Below are positions 30,196 through 41,600 of a DNA stretch of 64,000 nt, in pieces; the stretch's first letter is position 1, and each line of letters begins with the position of its first letter. The DNA comes from Nemertoderma westbladi. Lineage: Eukaryota; Xenacoelomorpha; Nemertodermatida; Nemertodermatidae. The position numbers were made by a program, and so were the translations under genes. Location of the stretch: contig JAUCBJ010007580.1 of the NCBI GenBank assembly GCA_032718475.1, positions 165,972-229,971 on the forward strand, written 5' to 3'. Under the pieces are notes generated by a model. It had not been told where the DNA came from. It was given only the letters and a program-made list of their open reading frames with translations, and did not search any database.

Positions 30196-32373
30196 GTGTA
30201 TTACAGAACTCGCTGTGGTACAGAACCCACAGACCAAATTATTACCGTAGAAAGACTCCCTACTATAGTAGATGAGCCTGAAATAATTAGGCCTGTTCTC
30301 GAAGCCACCCCTTCGGTGATAGAGATACCTGTACTCCCAGAACCTACCTCTAAATTCCCTTTGCACAGCACGAAACTACCTGTGCCCAGTAGGACTGTTC
30401 CCGAGTCCGAACCCATCCTGGACGCCGAGCGAGATATCAAGAATTTATCGCCCGTCGTCTCTCGCTTACCCGCTACTACGTTGGCGACTCCCGCTTCAGC
30501 GGTCGAGTGGGTAGCTGAGGGACGATGGGAGATGGGTCTCCTGCTCGGGCAGCTGAGGGAACATTGTAACTGTTCCTCCCAGCAGGTCCGGGAGTTGGAA
30601 GGGGCTGTTCAGCAGTTAAAGGGAGCAGTAAGAGAGGGTAGGTTAGCATTGCAAGAAGTGCAGCAGAGTATCGCGTCAGAACGCGATAAGTTATTAAATT
30701 TACAAAAGGGTATACCACCACCCTCTGTAACAATGTGTCAACCTGTTAGGTCTGAAGTATTTCATGCGCAAGGTGTGGAGCCTACACGCATCTATACTGC
30801 TAGTGAAGTAGAAACTCCTATAGTAAACCCTATTAAGGGTAATTATAAACCTGTTGACAGTGATATTCCATATAGACTTGATAATAATCCTAGAAATTTA
30901 TATACCGATAACTCGATATTAAATAATACGATGGCCCAAGAAAGTTTTACGCGTCAAACGGCTAGAACCGAAGCCTGTCAAGCGGTAAAGATGGGAGAGA
31001 TCGTCAAGTTCAATGGAGATGAGATGAAATGGTTACCTTTTAATGAATATTACAAAGATAACATACAGAACTCTGTGCTATCAAACGGAGAGAAACTTAG
31101 ATTCCTCATCGAGTGCTTGGAAGGATCTCCCAAGTTAATGGCGTTAAAGTTTATTGGACATCCCGATGGATTAAGACAAGTTTGGGATACCCTAAACATC
31201 GGGTATGGTAATAGGAATAACATAGCTAGGTATTTGTATGCAAAATTGGTAGCGCCCCGAAAATTCATTAGCAGCGGGATTATAGAGTTTTCCGATGAGA
31301 TTCAGGAGATCTGTAGACAACTAGATTGGTTAGGTAAGTCTCATGAATACCAGAATTCTATGGTTGTAGGAGCCTTAGCATCTACTATGCCCAAGGGTGG
31401 AGTAGGTACACGCTGGGACAAGAAAGTGTTATATATGATGGAACAACAACGAAGAGACCCTACCATGGCTGATCTCATGTCATTCTTAGATGGAGAGGTA
31501 AAATTACAGCTTCTAAAACAGTCCAGAGAGAAGACACCGGAAAATAAGGTAAGTGAGAGACCCGTTTCTAGGAGAAAGGTAATACCAGTGTGTTATACAG
31601 ACGACGGCGAAAGCCAGGCTTCTCAAGAGGAAGACAGCGGGAAAGACACTGAAAGATCTTACTATGACAACACAGCGCCTAAGGACGTAAGTAAATTCAA
31701 GCCTCGAACCAATGACAGGAGAGAACAGGTAAGAAAAACTCCTCCTACGTCTCCTAAGAGAATTCATGTAAGAAAGCCCGAAGAAAGAACGAGTGTGCAC
31801 AACGTTACTCAAAGTAAGGTAAGTAACATCAAACCAAAATGTGTGCTGTGCGACGGGCCCCACCGTTTAAGTGCGTGTGATGAATTCCTGAGGAAATCAC
31901 TAAAGGACAGACGTGAAGTCATGTGGGATAAGCGGTTGTGTTATAATTGCCTCAGACGAGGACACCAACGGCGAACCTGTTACTCCGACGCAAGGTGTGC
32001 AAAGTGCGGCGCAAAACATCATATCTTGTTGCACACTGAATTCGATCGAAACAGCCCGAGTCAGGTAAGTGAGTCCGAACTACATGTCCAATTCAGTGAT
32101 GTGAACGACACTGACCAAAGTTCTGAGATGGAAGGATTCTATACGGACGAATTCTCCGACGAAGATGAATCCTGTTACATGATAAATACCGCAGTGTATC
32201 GAGCACTTATGTATGAAAAAGACACAAACAGCGAGCTCGCCCTAACTACTTCTGATCGACAACCATCTTGGAAAGCACCAACTTCCAATGTAGGAATCCG
32301 TGAATTTCCTGTAGTGCAATTAAGGGTCCACGGACCTAAAAGGAGTTATATAGTGAACGCCCGCCCTCCTTGA
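30196..32373 (+). CDS. gag: BEL-3 gag main ORF, 725 codons
   Basis: The ORF has a Pro/Glu-rich N-terminal part, a coiled coil near residues 125-180, the DUF1759-like Gag core (VKFNGDEMKWLPFNEYYKDN ... FLIECLEG) near residues 270-430, and a Lys/Arg-rich linker. Zinc-binding motifs near 550-620 are CVLCDGPHRLSAC, CYNCLRRGHQRRTC and CAKCGAKHH. It runs to the start of the protease, where a one-base frame change ends it (TGA 32371). Its first codon is not ATG, so translation would need readthrough or frameshifting from the upstream ORF. Gag packages element RNA. Confidence 0.75.
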   Translation: MYYRTRCGTEPTDQIITVERLPTIVDEPEIIRPVLEATPSVIEIPVLPEPTSKFPLHSTKLPVPSRTVPESEPILDAERDIKNLSPVVSRLPATTLATPASAVEWVAEGRWEMGLLLGQLREHCNCSSQQVRELEGAVQQLKGAVREGRLALQEVQQSIASERDKLLNLQKGIPPPSVTMCQPVRSEVFHAQGVEPTRIYTASEVETPIVNPIKGNYKPVDSDIPYRLDNNPRNLYTDNSILNNTMAQESFTRQTARTEACQAVKMGEIVKFNGDEMKWLPFNEYYKDNIQNSVLSNGEKLRFLIECLEGSPKLMALKFIGHPDGLRQVWDTLNIGYGNRNNIARYLYAKLVAPRKFISSGIIEFSDEIQEICRQLDWLGKSHEYQNSMVVGALASTMPKGGVGTRWDKKVLYMMEQQRRDPTMADLMSFLDGEVKLQLLKQSREKTPENKVSERPVSRRKVIPVCYTDDGESQASQEEDSGKDTERSYYDNTAPKDVSKFKPRTNDRREQVRKTPPTSPKRIHVRKPEERTSVHNVTQSKVSNIKPKCVLCDGPHRLSACDEFLRKSLKDRREVMWDKRLCYNCLRRGHQRRTCYSDARCAKCGAKHHILLHTEFDRNSPSQVSESELHVQFSDVNDTDQSSEMEGFYTDEFSDEDESCYMINTAVYRALMYEKDTNSELALTTSDRQPSWKAPTSNVGIREFPVVQLRVHGPKRSYIVNARPP

Positions 32374-33274
32374 CTCCGGTAGCACAGGAACATTCATCGA
32401 CAAAGAACTAGCCGAAGACATCTTTGCTGGACAACCCAAGTTCCGAACTAAGTTAAACATGTCAGGAATTATGCAGGTTTGGAAATCTACAGTAATAGCG
32501 GATTATTATGTAGGTGCGTTGTCCACCCCCCAGGATGAACTAGGAGAACATAGTATAAGGTCAGTAAAAATGGTGGCGATAAAGAACTTCGCTACCAGCC
32601 AAGTAGAACCTTATAACTGGGATGAGGACGATTCCACCCAGCAGCTTAATATACCTAGATTCAACACAGATTACCCTGGAGTGCAAATACTCATCGGCCA
32701 AAATGCGCATGAAGCGCTTGAGACATTGGAGAAACGGCCTGCTCAACCGCAACCATTACAAGTCTATGCGGGAAGAACTAGAGTAGGTTGGTACTTTACT
32801 GGCCCTTCACGTGGAACTCTAATGGAAAGATTACCAAAAGAACAGGTATATCAATTAAGTGAATGGGAAGTGGAGAGCAGTGAAGTTGATGACCCAACTG
32901 AGGGAACACCATACTCCTCAGATAATGATGATATTAACTCCAATGTAGATCAATGGAGACATTGCCCCGAGACGATTAATCTAGCCGACATCGCTTCCAG
33001 AGGAGCAACTCCTCAAGAACTGACAGATACTCCAGACCGGTTAGGTGGACCCGACTTCCTAAGTAAAGAAGATGAATGGCCTCCTCATCTTACCCCGGCG
33101 AAGATTAGACAGGCCAAGGGAGCGGAGAAAGTAACACAACCACTCAATCGCCCAGCTGGTCATTTATGTTTACTGGAAAGAGACCGAAAACTGTCCGGAA
33201 ACTATGGAAGGCAAGATACTCTTCCCACGACCACCTCCCTAATCCAACAAATATCTAGGGACTCCATAATGTAA
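32374..33274 (+). pseudogene. BEL-3 protease joined to RNase H remnant
   Basis: LDSGSTGTFIDKELAED (starting about 32370, one base out of frame with gag) is the aspartic protease active site. It continues to PGVQILIGQNAHEALE and RTRVGWYFTGPSRG near 32820. At about 32945 the reading jumps to WRHCPETINLADIASRGATP, the end of a BEL/Pao RNase H domain, then stops at 33272. A deletion of about 1.5-2 kb of pol is therefore implied. The frame stays open across the deletion joint. Confidence 0.8.
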
Positions 33275-34914
33275 CAACATACGGAGTGGGTGTGTGACTA
33301 TATTATTTTATATTTATTTTTATTATTTTATATTATGTATGTATTATTATGTAATTTTATTATAATCGTTTTCTTTAATTTTATTTAGTAGAATGTTATT
33401 TTAGCGATTATTTAGTAGATTAGTGCAATATATATTAGCGTTTATTACTTAATTACCTGTATATTATATTTAGTGCGACGGCGAGAAATAATTCTTTTTC
33501 TCTTTCCTTACTGTCCGTATTACATTATAAATACGTGACTACAGTAAGATGAAATATCCGTACTTATTAAAGTACAATAAAGCTCCTACTATATTCAAGT
33601 ATTATTGGTAAGCAGAGTATTAGGAATGCAAAGTTCAGATCCTCGTGTCTCGGCTAAACCAAGCTCTGGGTAGACCTTGGAAACGACTTGCCTCTTCTCA
33701 CTGACATTGCTTCGTGCGATATTGCTCTCATACCGTATATTAAATAATACATATAGTAGCGTGATGTCCCTTTAACAGTAGCGTATAACGCAAAATAAAT
33801 CTGTTAAACCCTTTGACCATCTGCAATTCTAGTCGATTAAGATATCGCGGCACCCACCGATATACTTGAAAGGCAAATTCTAGAATCAGTGGTTAACGTC
33901 CCCAGACAAGTTCTGGAATAAACTGGTGCCCATCCTAAATATTAATTACGGTATTAATATTTACAAAATCTGTCAAATTTCAGATCCTTTAAAATTCTAG
34001 TCAATTAAGATATCGTAGCACTTACGGATACTCTTAAAAGGACAAATTTCCTAGAATCAAGGATCCCAGTCCCCAGACATGCTCTGGAATAAAATTGTGT
34101 CTATTTAATATTAAATAATAAAATTTACGGGAATAAATTTAAATTCATATCTTTTAATGAATTTGATAAATTGTTATTTTATACAATTTATAACATTCCC
34201 AAAATTCCATTAATTAATAGATCATGGGAGCGGAGATTCACCCTATTAAGTATATTAGTGTGCGAGAATCTCCAATATATAGTCAATAGCCGACAAAATT
34301 CATAAAATCATGTATAAAGAGGAATATTGACAATTAAAGAATTACTATTAAATAGCATCCCAGATCTGTATGCATGAGAATTACCCTAATTCTACCGCTA
34401 GCTTTCCATAATGTCACCATGGCAACAACCACGCTAGAATTAGAAGTGAGTTAAAAGAACAATAAAGGCTTGCCCCATTGAATAGCATAAGGAATAAAAT
34501 AGCACATTGCTAGTATCCCAGGATACCCAATAATAACGTGGCATTCTGGAAGGCACTGACTAAAGGACAAATGGCCCGAATATGTGCGGTTTGTGACAGT
34601 TGTGTGGAATTTGTGCGTTTATAGGTGAATGTTACTACTAAAGTGTGTTTACAGTAGCGAGTCGCAATTGTGAAAGTAGCCCTAACTCTCCAGTAAGAAC
34701 CTGAAGTATATCTAAGCCTTTGGGATGGACGGTGGAGTGACTCGTGCTGGTTGTTGTGGTCGTTGTGCAGCTACGACGTTGGCGATAGGCACATCGGCGA
34801 AAGTAAACCAGCGCTGAGGATCTTGCACTGTCCTTGGGCAGAGAGGGGTAGGCAGCGACGCCCGCTAGCCTAAATATAAACTCATTATAATATTAATAAA
34901 CTCATATAGCAGAT
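33275..34914 (+). other. Non-coding region of BEL-3 between pol remnant and accessory ORF
   Basis: AT-rich. Two diverged tandem copies of about 160 bp (33796-33950 and 33966-34125) share ttctagtcgattaagatatcg, ctagaatca and a gtccccagaca-ctctggaataaa block. No integrase sequence was recognised here. Confidence 0.6.
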
Positions 34915-36420
34915 ATGACTGAGTTGATAGAAGATGATCTTGGTGTCAGGGGAGATATACTCTACCGTTGCAGGCGTTTGTTGATAGCTTAATACGCGGC
35001 GATGCTGGTCCAACTGCTGCGGAGGACGATGGTCGTTATATCGAACCGCCAATGTCCCATGAGCAGCTCACGTGTGAGTTGGACTATAGAAAATTCACCG
35101 CTCGCTATACGCATCGTAATGGTACGTATATGGACTTCTTAACTACTGGTCATCCTATTGACCTACACGATACGGACGATATAGACACCGAAAGGGAAAT
35201 GGTTTTATTTAAATATCATACCCAGCGGAAGCGGAACGATAAACTGAGACTCGAACACGAAAATTATATTCGAAACCGACTCGAAAGTGAAGATGTTGAA
35301 GAGCCGGATAAACGCAGCGACTTCAACAAATATCTGGAATTCTTGAGAGAAACATATCTCAATATTACCAGTCAACAGAATCTAGAAACTCGATATCCTC
35401 AAGGTATACATCATGACCGCATGGTGGAACTCAAGCGGCTCTGTTCCACTATGATGTATCTTACCGCCAATCGACCGCTACCTGTTGTACCGGATGGCTT
35501 CGAGCAGATGGGGGAGTGTTGTGAACTGGAGAGAGATCACTCGCGTTTCCCCTACAAGACGTGCATCTTTGGTATTATTGCGATGGGTGCCCTAGACCCA
35601 ACCAACAAAGGAAAGACCTAAACATCCGCGGAGACGTTGCACTAAACACGGTTTTACTCGCTATACTTACGGGAGTTTCGAGCGAAATTTGTTTGACGTA
35701 TCACCTACGATCCTTAAGTAAACCAATGATCAGAGTTCTGGAATACTCGATCAGACCTCCTCATTCCCTAGTGAGACCTCAGACTCTTGATCCTATTAGT
35801 ATGACGGATCCTCCCGAGCTGTACTCACTGTTCAAAGATCTAGTGTTACCTGAACAGTTAGTCGGTGGCACCCCGGTTGTGGGCTTCCTAGATATTAGCC
35901 CATCCTACCTAGCCGGATTGGGATGCGGACATTTAATGTCGCCGTTTGACCCTTGCCATCGTCCCGGTTTAACACCGATACAACCTGTACACCAGAGTGG
36001 AGGAGAGCGTTGTCCCAAGCGCGTTAGACGCTATTCTACAAAAGATCAGAAAAGGAACCTACGCTTGTCCAGATAAACATAAATTGCACTAGCAGGTCCA
36101 AGCGGTAAACAAAGTAACTTTATCTCAGTTCGATTGGGAAATCCAGAATCTCTAAGAAATTATCGAACTTGGACGACCCTATTCTCCGTGAGAATTTTTG
36201 GACGGACACATCCAACGAAAAGCGGAGGAAAATCAGCTCGAGGAGAAGCATATCGAAATGGACGAGACACCGACCGTAATCCTAACCTTCTGATGCAATT
36301 GTATTGCACTCTTCGCCCAGGAGTTATAGCCCTCCTAGTAAAATGGCTCGCCCCAAAGAGAAAAGGACTCTTGCTAGCCTCAAAAAACTGCGTAAACGCC
36401 GTCCGCGCAAGAAAGACTAA
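34915..36420 (+). pseudogene. BEL-3 accessory ORF after pol, function unknown
   Basis: It opens at ATG 34915 (MTELIEDDLGVRGDIL), shifts frame near 34955, runs from 34968 to about 35610, shifts again and continues to 36076. A more decayed tail ends in the very basic KKLRKRRPRKKD near 36418. The content is an acidic/charged N-terminal half and a more hydrophobic second half (VALNTVLLAILTGVSSEICL). There is no signal peptide, Cys-rich ectodomain or clear membrane anchor, so env is not supported. No known domain was recognised. The basic end could act in nuclear entry or nucleic acid binding. Confidence 0.6.
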
Positions 36421-36498
36421 CTGTTTAGAGTATTTTTGTATTTTAGAAACTGTGATTTTTTATATTTTATAGAATTAAATCCCATTTTCTGGGAGCGG

Positions 36499-37464
36499 TG
36501 TAAAAGCTTTTGCGGGATGTAACTGGCCCTTTTTCTCCGCAATCCAGTTTTCCCTCAATGCGCTCAAATACTCTAAAACTGCCTTGCTCGAGTGATGCAT
36601 TCTGCTGGCTGATTGGCCGATTTGCTGTACGTATGGCCTCTTTGTTCTGTTCGATTAACCAATCAGAACAATGATCGACCAATCAGAGCGATTTAGCCTT
36701 GTGTTGGCTATGGGCTGCAAAGGCTAGGGAGGTTTGGCATTTAGACGTTCGTGGAACCTATAGAATCTGGAGTTCTGCCAATGAGAGCTATTTCTCTTTG
36801 TGTTGAAAGCTGCCTACAACAGCCCACAGGTTTCAGTGTGTTGGTTTTCCTGATGCCATGAACATCGGCTATGGAATTATTCTGTTTCAGACTTTAGCCA
36901 AAACATTAGAATGGCTTTGATTACCGGAACGTATAACTGTTATCCTGCCTGTCAACTGCATTATATACACACCGCATTATTTTACTGCTATTTACTGTCG
37001 GTTATTAATTGTATCTGTTGATGGAATATCGTTATATTTGGATAATATCGATAAATAATTATAAAACCCCATCTTCTTGATATACTGAAGGTAAGAGACC
37101 GGTTACATATAGCAATTGCGACTTATATGATATTGGTTTTGGAGTGAATCTAATGCAATAGCTCTGTTTATATATTTAGAGCGCCACGTCCTAAAGGAAC
37201 TGTTAATATTTCCCGAAAGTGAATAATATTGTCAGAGATTATATATTAACGATCAATCGAATAATACAGTAGGCCTACACCGCAATAAGGTCAGAGCCCC
37301 CGAATCCAGTCTCCCGGGTATATCCAGCGGGTGAATGATCGCGCATAGGCTGGCTTCGGCTAATGTAGTGTATCAAATACTCGTTGTCGGCTAAAGTCGA
37401 TTTACAAACTAAAAGACACCTAAATTAGGCGGGTTAAACTGCCTAAGGTCTAAAAGCGCGAACA
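36499..37464 (+). repeat. 3' LTR of BEL-3 (966 bp)
   Basis: Same ends as the 5' LTR (TGTAAAAGC ... GAACA), lacking 192 bp present in it. The left neighbour ctgggagcgg is a weak polypurine tract. The target duplication atact follows directly. Confidence 0.9.
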
Positions 37465-37674
37465 ATACTGTTAGGTATATCAGTATATTGGGGTTTGGAA
37501 TGATCCATTTGTTTTAACATACTACGGAATTGCTTGCTTGTCAGTACGATTCTATTTACTACACTGGGAATTTCAGAATTTGGCGGGCGGTCGGATCGTA
37601 ATGTGGGCCACTGCCGCCAAGTTCCTCCAAGACCTTGGAGTGCAGTGGGGTGGAAAGAGTCCGACTTACGTCGA

Positions 37675-37834
37675 GCAGTCTGTTTGTAACTGGTAGCCAG
37701 GCGTCAGCAGTCTGTTTGTAACTGGTAGCCAGGCGCCAGCAGTATGTTTGTAACTGGTAGCCATGCGCCAGTAGTCTGTCTGTAACTGGTAGCTAGGCGC
37801 CAGCAGTCTGTCTGTAACGGATAGCCAGGCGCCA
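37675..37834 (+). repeat. Five 32-bp tandem repeats upstream of the fibrinogen-related gene
   Basis: The unit gcagtctgtttgtaactggt plus agccaggcgcca occurs five times without gaps. It ends 130 bp before the TATA box. Each unit carries a ggcgcc-type palindrome. One unit is kept in the duplicate at 19929. Confidence 0.9.
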
Positions 37835-37963
37835 GGCAGTTTATAACTGTTAATCATAAGAATGTAATTTAAAGTGATAAATTAACATACAATGGTATCT
37901 ACACTAAGGTAGTTACTAATAATTGTTCAATAAAGGTTTTAATAATTGCCTTTGTCAAAAGTG

Positions 37964-37971
37964 TATAAATA
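37964..37971 (+). promoter_or_regulatory. TATA box of the fibrinogen-related gene
   Basis: tataaata lies 85 bp before the ATG at 38056, which places a start site near 37995 and a leader of about 60 bases. It is a standard distance and the only good TATA element near exon 1. Confidence 0.6.
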
Positions 37972-38055
37972 GGAGGATTTTTAGGGCATTAAAACCATTC
38001 TTTAACAGAAAATTATCTTAACTTTAGTTAGAAGTTATTTACAAATACTGTAAAA

Positions 38056-38235
38056 ATGTTACCGGTAAGTCTTAAACTATTTTCTCTGCTGTCAGCTCTT
38101 TTCCTTTCGCCAGTAAATCCAACAGGCGTCTGCGGCAACAAAGAAGGGAAGTTGTACCTCATCAACTGTGGGTTGGATGTTTCCATATGTGACAATGGAA
38201 ACAATGGAACTAAATCCGGTTTGATTCTAGAACAA
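38056..38235 (+). CDS. Fibrinogen-related secreted protein, exon 1 (signal peptide)
   Basis: ATG and 60 codons, ending at donor AA|GTTAGT in phase 0. Residues 1-20 (MLPVSLKLFSLLSALFLSPV) have a short basic n-region and a hydrophobic core, a good signal peptide. Cleavage is likely around residues 20-25. The mature start contains three Cys in a short Gly/Asn-rich stretch (VCGNKEGKLYLINCG, ICDNGNNGT), which could form interchain bonds. The TATA box and 32-bp repeats lie upstream. Intron 1 (38236-43272) is 5 kb only because an antisense gypsy element sits in it; without that element it would be about 0.5 kb. Confidence 0.75.
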
Positions 38236-38457
38236 GTTAGTTTATAATTTAATTCATAAAGTATTCATTTAGCTTTTTTATCGTAATTTTTCATTTAATA
38301 ATTTGCTCACGTGATAATATAACCCTCCTCTATAAATAGTGTTTGATTTATTCTTCAAAGCAGAGAAACATTTTCTCACAGAATAATTCCATTACCTAAA
38401 TAAATGGATAAATAAATTGGATATCCGTCTGTCCATTCCCATGTCCATGTTTGCAGT

Positions 38458-38616
38458 TGTGGGGGATGTAAATGCCACATATAAATAACTAACGTACTAG
38501 TGAGCTATTTTATTATTGTTAAACATTGTTGTGTTTTATATGTTCTAGAATACATAATACTCAAGGAAACGAGTTAAGTGTCCGAACGATAGGTATGCCA
38601 TCGAGTGGACGCTACA
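38458..38616 (-). repeat. 3' LTR of Gypsy-1
   Basis: 159 bp. In element orientation it begins tgtagcgtcc and ends atcccccaca. Next to it (38617-38635, minus strand) is the polypurine tract ctggggggga. Confidence 0.9.
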
Positions 38617-38691
38617 TCACTCCCCCCCAGTGAGGGCGAGAAAGTTTATGATCATTGATGTGTTCTAGTTGAGAATTAACAGTGAGTCGAG

Positions 38692-41600
38692 TTACAAGAT
38701 CAAACGAGTTGGAGGTTTACTTAATCTTCCACTTCTGGTTCGGCACATGGGGGGTATGTACGACATGGGGTCGGGTTCTGGTTCCAATGAGTAGTCAACA
38801 AGAGGAGGTGATCCCATCGCTTGTGTTGTAGAAGTGCGCATTGTTGTTGGTGATGCTCGTTGTGTTGTCGTGCTTGCGCAACCAGTGTCAGTGTATGCAG
38901 TTTTTAACCGGTCTATAGATACGTTTACAGCTTTACCATTGCAGTCTATTGTGTAATGCTTGGCGTTGACCCCAAGAATGCGGTGGGGGCCAGTGTAGGG
39001 TTGCTGAAGTGGGTGTTTGTGGCTGTCGACTCGTATATAAACGAAACCAGTTGATGCTAAGTTATCTGGAACTGATGCTGCACGTTGGCCGTGGTAATTA
39101 GTTGGGGGAGGCTTTGCTAAGCGCATGGCATCTTGTAGACCGCTTAAGAAACTTGGTTGGAGGTCTGAGTTCCTATCAGTCTTGAAGAATTCACCTGGAA
39201 TGTGTAGGGAAGTCCCATATACTAAATCAGCTGGAGAACAGTCTGCGTCTTCCTTCCAGGCTGTGCGGATGCCGAGCATAACCATGGGTAGGTGGTCCAT
39301 CCAGTTGGGTCCTGTCATGCGCGCCTTAAGTGACGCCTTTAGTTGACGGTGAAATCGTTCAACCATACCGTTGGCTTGTGGGTGATATGCGGTAGTGTTG
39401 TTGGCTGATACTCCCAAGAGACGTTGTAACTTGGCCCAAAGGTGTGATGTGAACTGTGGGCCTCTGTCGGATGTGAGGTCCCCTGGGATACCGAACCGTG
39501 CCACCCATGTGCGTAGAAAGCCACGAATGCAAGTTTCAGTTGTGGAGTCTGGAATTGGAATAGCTTCTGGCCACCTGGTATAGCGATCTACTATTGTAAA
39601 CAGGTAGCACATTTTCTCAGAGATGGGAAGGGGCCCCACAAGGTCTACATGAAGAGATCCAAAGCGCCGTTCCGGTGGGGGGCGGGATTCTAAGGGGGTG
39701 TGTATGTGTTGGCTGACCTTAGAGACTTGACACGGGTGATAGGAGCGACACCAGTTGCGGATATCTGATTTCATCCCATGCCAAACAAATCGTTTCGCTA
39801 TTGCACGGTATGTGGGACAGTAACCAGTATGAGAAAGGCCATGGATAGCCTCAAATATTCGTTTTGTCCAATTGGCAGGTATGACTGGTCTGGCCTTTCC
39901 AGTGGCAGTGTCACATAAGATAGAGTAGCCATTATAGGCAAGGTCTTCGAGATTGAGTGAAGTGACAGCAGTGCTTGTGCGATAAGCTTCGATTTCTTTG
40001 GATGTAGCCTGGTCTGAAGCCAACTGTGCGTATTCGATTGTAGGAGTTAGAATAGCTGACACTGTTGTACCTGATCTGGTGTTGGGCTCATTGGACTCAA
40101 CAGGGGCACGTGATAGTGTGTCTGCTACGACATTGGAGGTTCCCTTAATGTGTTGGACATCTGTAGTGAACTCGGCAATGAAGGAAAGGTGGCGAGTTTG
40201 GCGGGGGGTGCGATCGGTGGTGCCAGTCATTGCAGCAACTAAGGGCTTATGGTCTGTAAACAATGTAAATTGCCGTCCTTCGATATAGTTCCAGAAATGT
40301 TTGATTCCTAAGTAGGCAGCAAGCAGTTCCCTGTCGAAGGCAGAGTACTTCTTCTCAGCGTTGGTTAGCTTCTTAGAAAAGAAGGCCAATGGGCGCCAAA
40401 CATTGTTATCGAGCTGATCTAGTGAACCACCTACTGCCATGTCCGAGGCATCAACGGATACCGAATACTTAAAGCTAGGATTGGGATGGTGTAGCATAGC
40501 TGCATTGGCAAGGGCAGATTTAGCTTCCTCGAATGATGATTGACATGCTTCAGTCCAGATTATGGGTCTGCCTTTCCCTTTAGTTGCGTTGTGGAGTGGG
40601 TGGAGGCGGGCAGCGAGGTTGGGCATAAACCGGTGGTAATAATTGATCATGCCTAAGAATCTTTGCAGCTGATGTTTGTCAACGGGTACAGGGAAATTAG
40701 TAACAGCTTCAACACGTTCAGGTAGGGGGGTGATGCCAGTTGAAGTGACTTTATGGCCCAGGAAGGTGAGCTCATTGACACCGAATACACATTTGGGGCG
40801 CTGGATGACCATGCCGTTGCGAGACAGTGCCGAGAAAACCTCTCTCAAGTGAGAAGCATGTTCAGTGCGGTTGCTACTAGCTATCAGGATGTCATCCACA
40901 TATATGAATATACATGGAATCCCTCGAAGGATGGTATCCATCAGCCGTTGAAACGATTGAGCCGCATTCTTCAGACCAAAGGGCATTCGAAGAAATTCCC
41001 ACAAGCCAAATGGGGTGATAATGGCTGTCTTACAAATATCGGCTTCAGTCATAGGGATTTGATGGTAGCCTTTCGCCAAGTCAATCTTTGAGAATATAGT
41101 TTTCCCATTAAGATTGGTGTTGAAGTCACCGATATGTGGTATCGGGTATTTGTCATCTTTTGTGGCTGCATTGAGGCGTCGGTAATCGCCACATGGGCGC
41201 CAACCACCATCAGGTTTGGGTACAACATGTAGTGGTGTGGCCCAAGCAGAATTGCTGCGACGGATGATTCCCAAGTCTTCCATTTTCTTAAATTCAGCTT
41301 GGGCTACCTCCAGCTGGTCGGCATGAAGACGTCTCGCGTGGGCGAAAATGGGTGGGCCATTAGTGGGGAGGTGGTGTTCAACACCATGTAAGTTTGGAGC
41401 AGAGGCATGGAAACGTGGGATTAGGAGTTCAGGGAACTCATCGAGGATGGAAGCGAGGTTGACATCATCCTCTCTGGGTTTATGGAGCCCATTGATGTTT
41501 CCTATCACTGATGTTGATCCTGCCGGTATTGTAGCGTATGTCTCTAGGTCAATTAAACGCCGATTGGCCATATCGATGGCCAGATTATTAGCTATGAAGA

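Larger units (their letters stand above)
26366..37464 (+). mobile_element. BEL-3: BEL/Pao LTR retrotransposon with post-pol accessory ORF
   Basis: The LTRs (26366-27523 and 36499-37464) begin TGTAAAAGC, end GAACA and are flanked by the 5-bp target duplication atact (26361-26365 and 37465-37469). The inside runs: 2.3-kb leader with repeats, gag (DUF1759-like and zinc knuckles), protease, then a jump to the end of RNase H, a 1.6-kb non-coding gap and an accessory ORF ending near 36420. RT, most of RNase H and integrase are lost. Gag sequence places it in BEL/Pao but far from BEL-1 and BEL-2. Confidence 0.9.

Noticed and set aside
30160-30204. Short intron joining the two BEL-3 gag frames (GGTGAG ... 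TTACAG)
   Set aside because: The upstream frame already stops at 30129, so splicing here would not restore a continuous protein.
34915-36420. Envelope gene in BEL-3
   Set aside because: No signal peptide, Cys-rich outer domain or membrane anchor is visible.
37675-37834. CRISPR-like array
   Set aside because: Units are contiguous without spacers and the genome is eukaryotic. It is a minisatellite.
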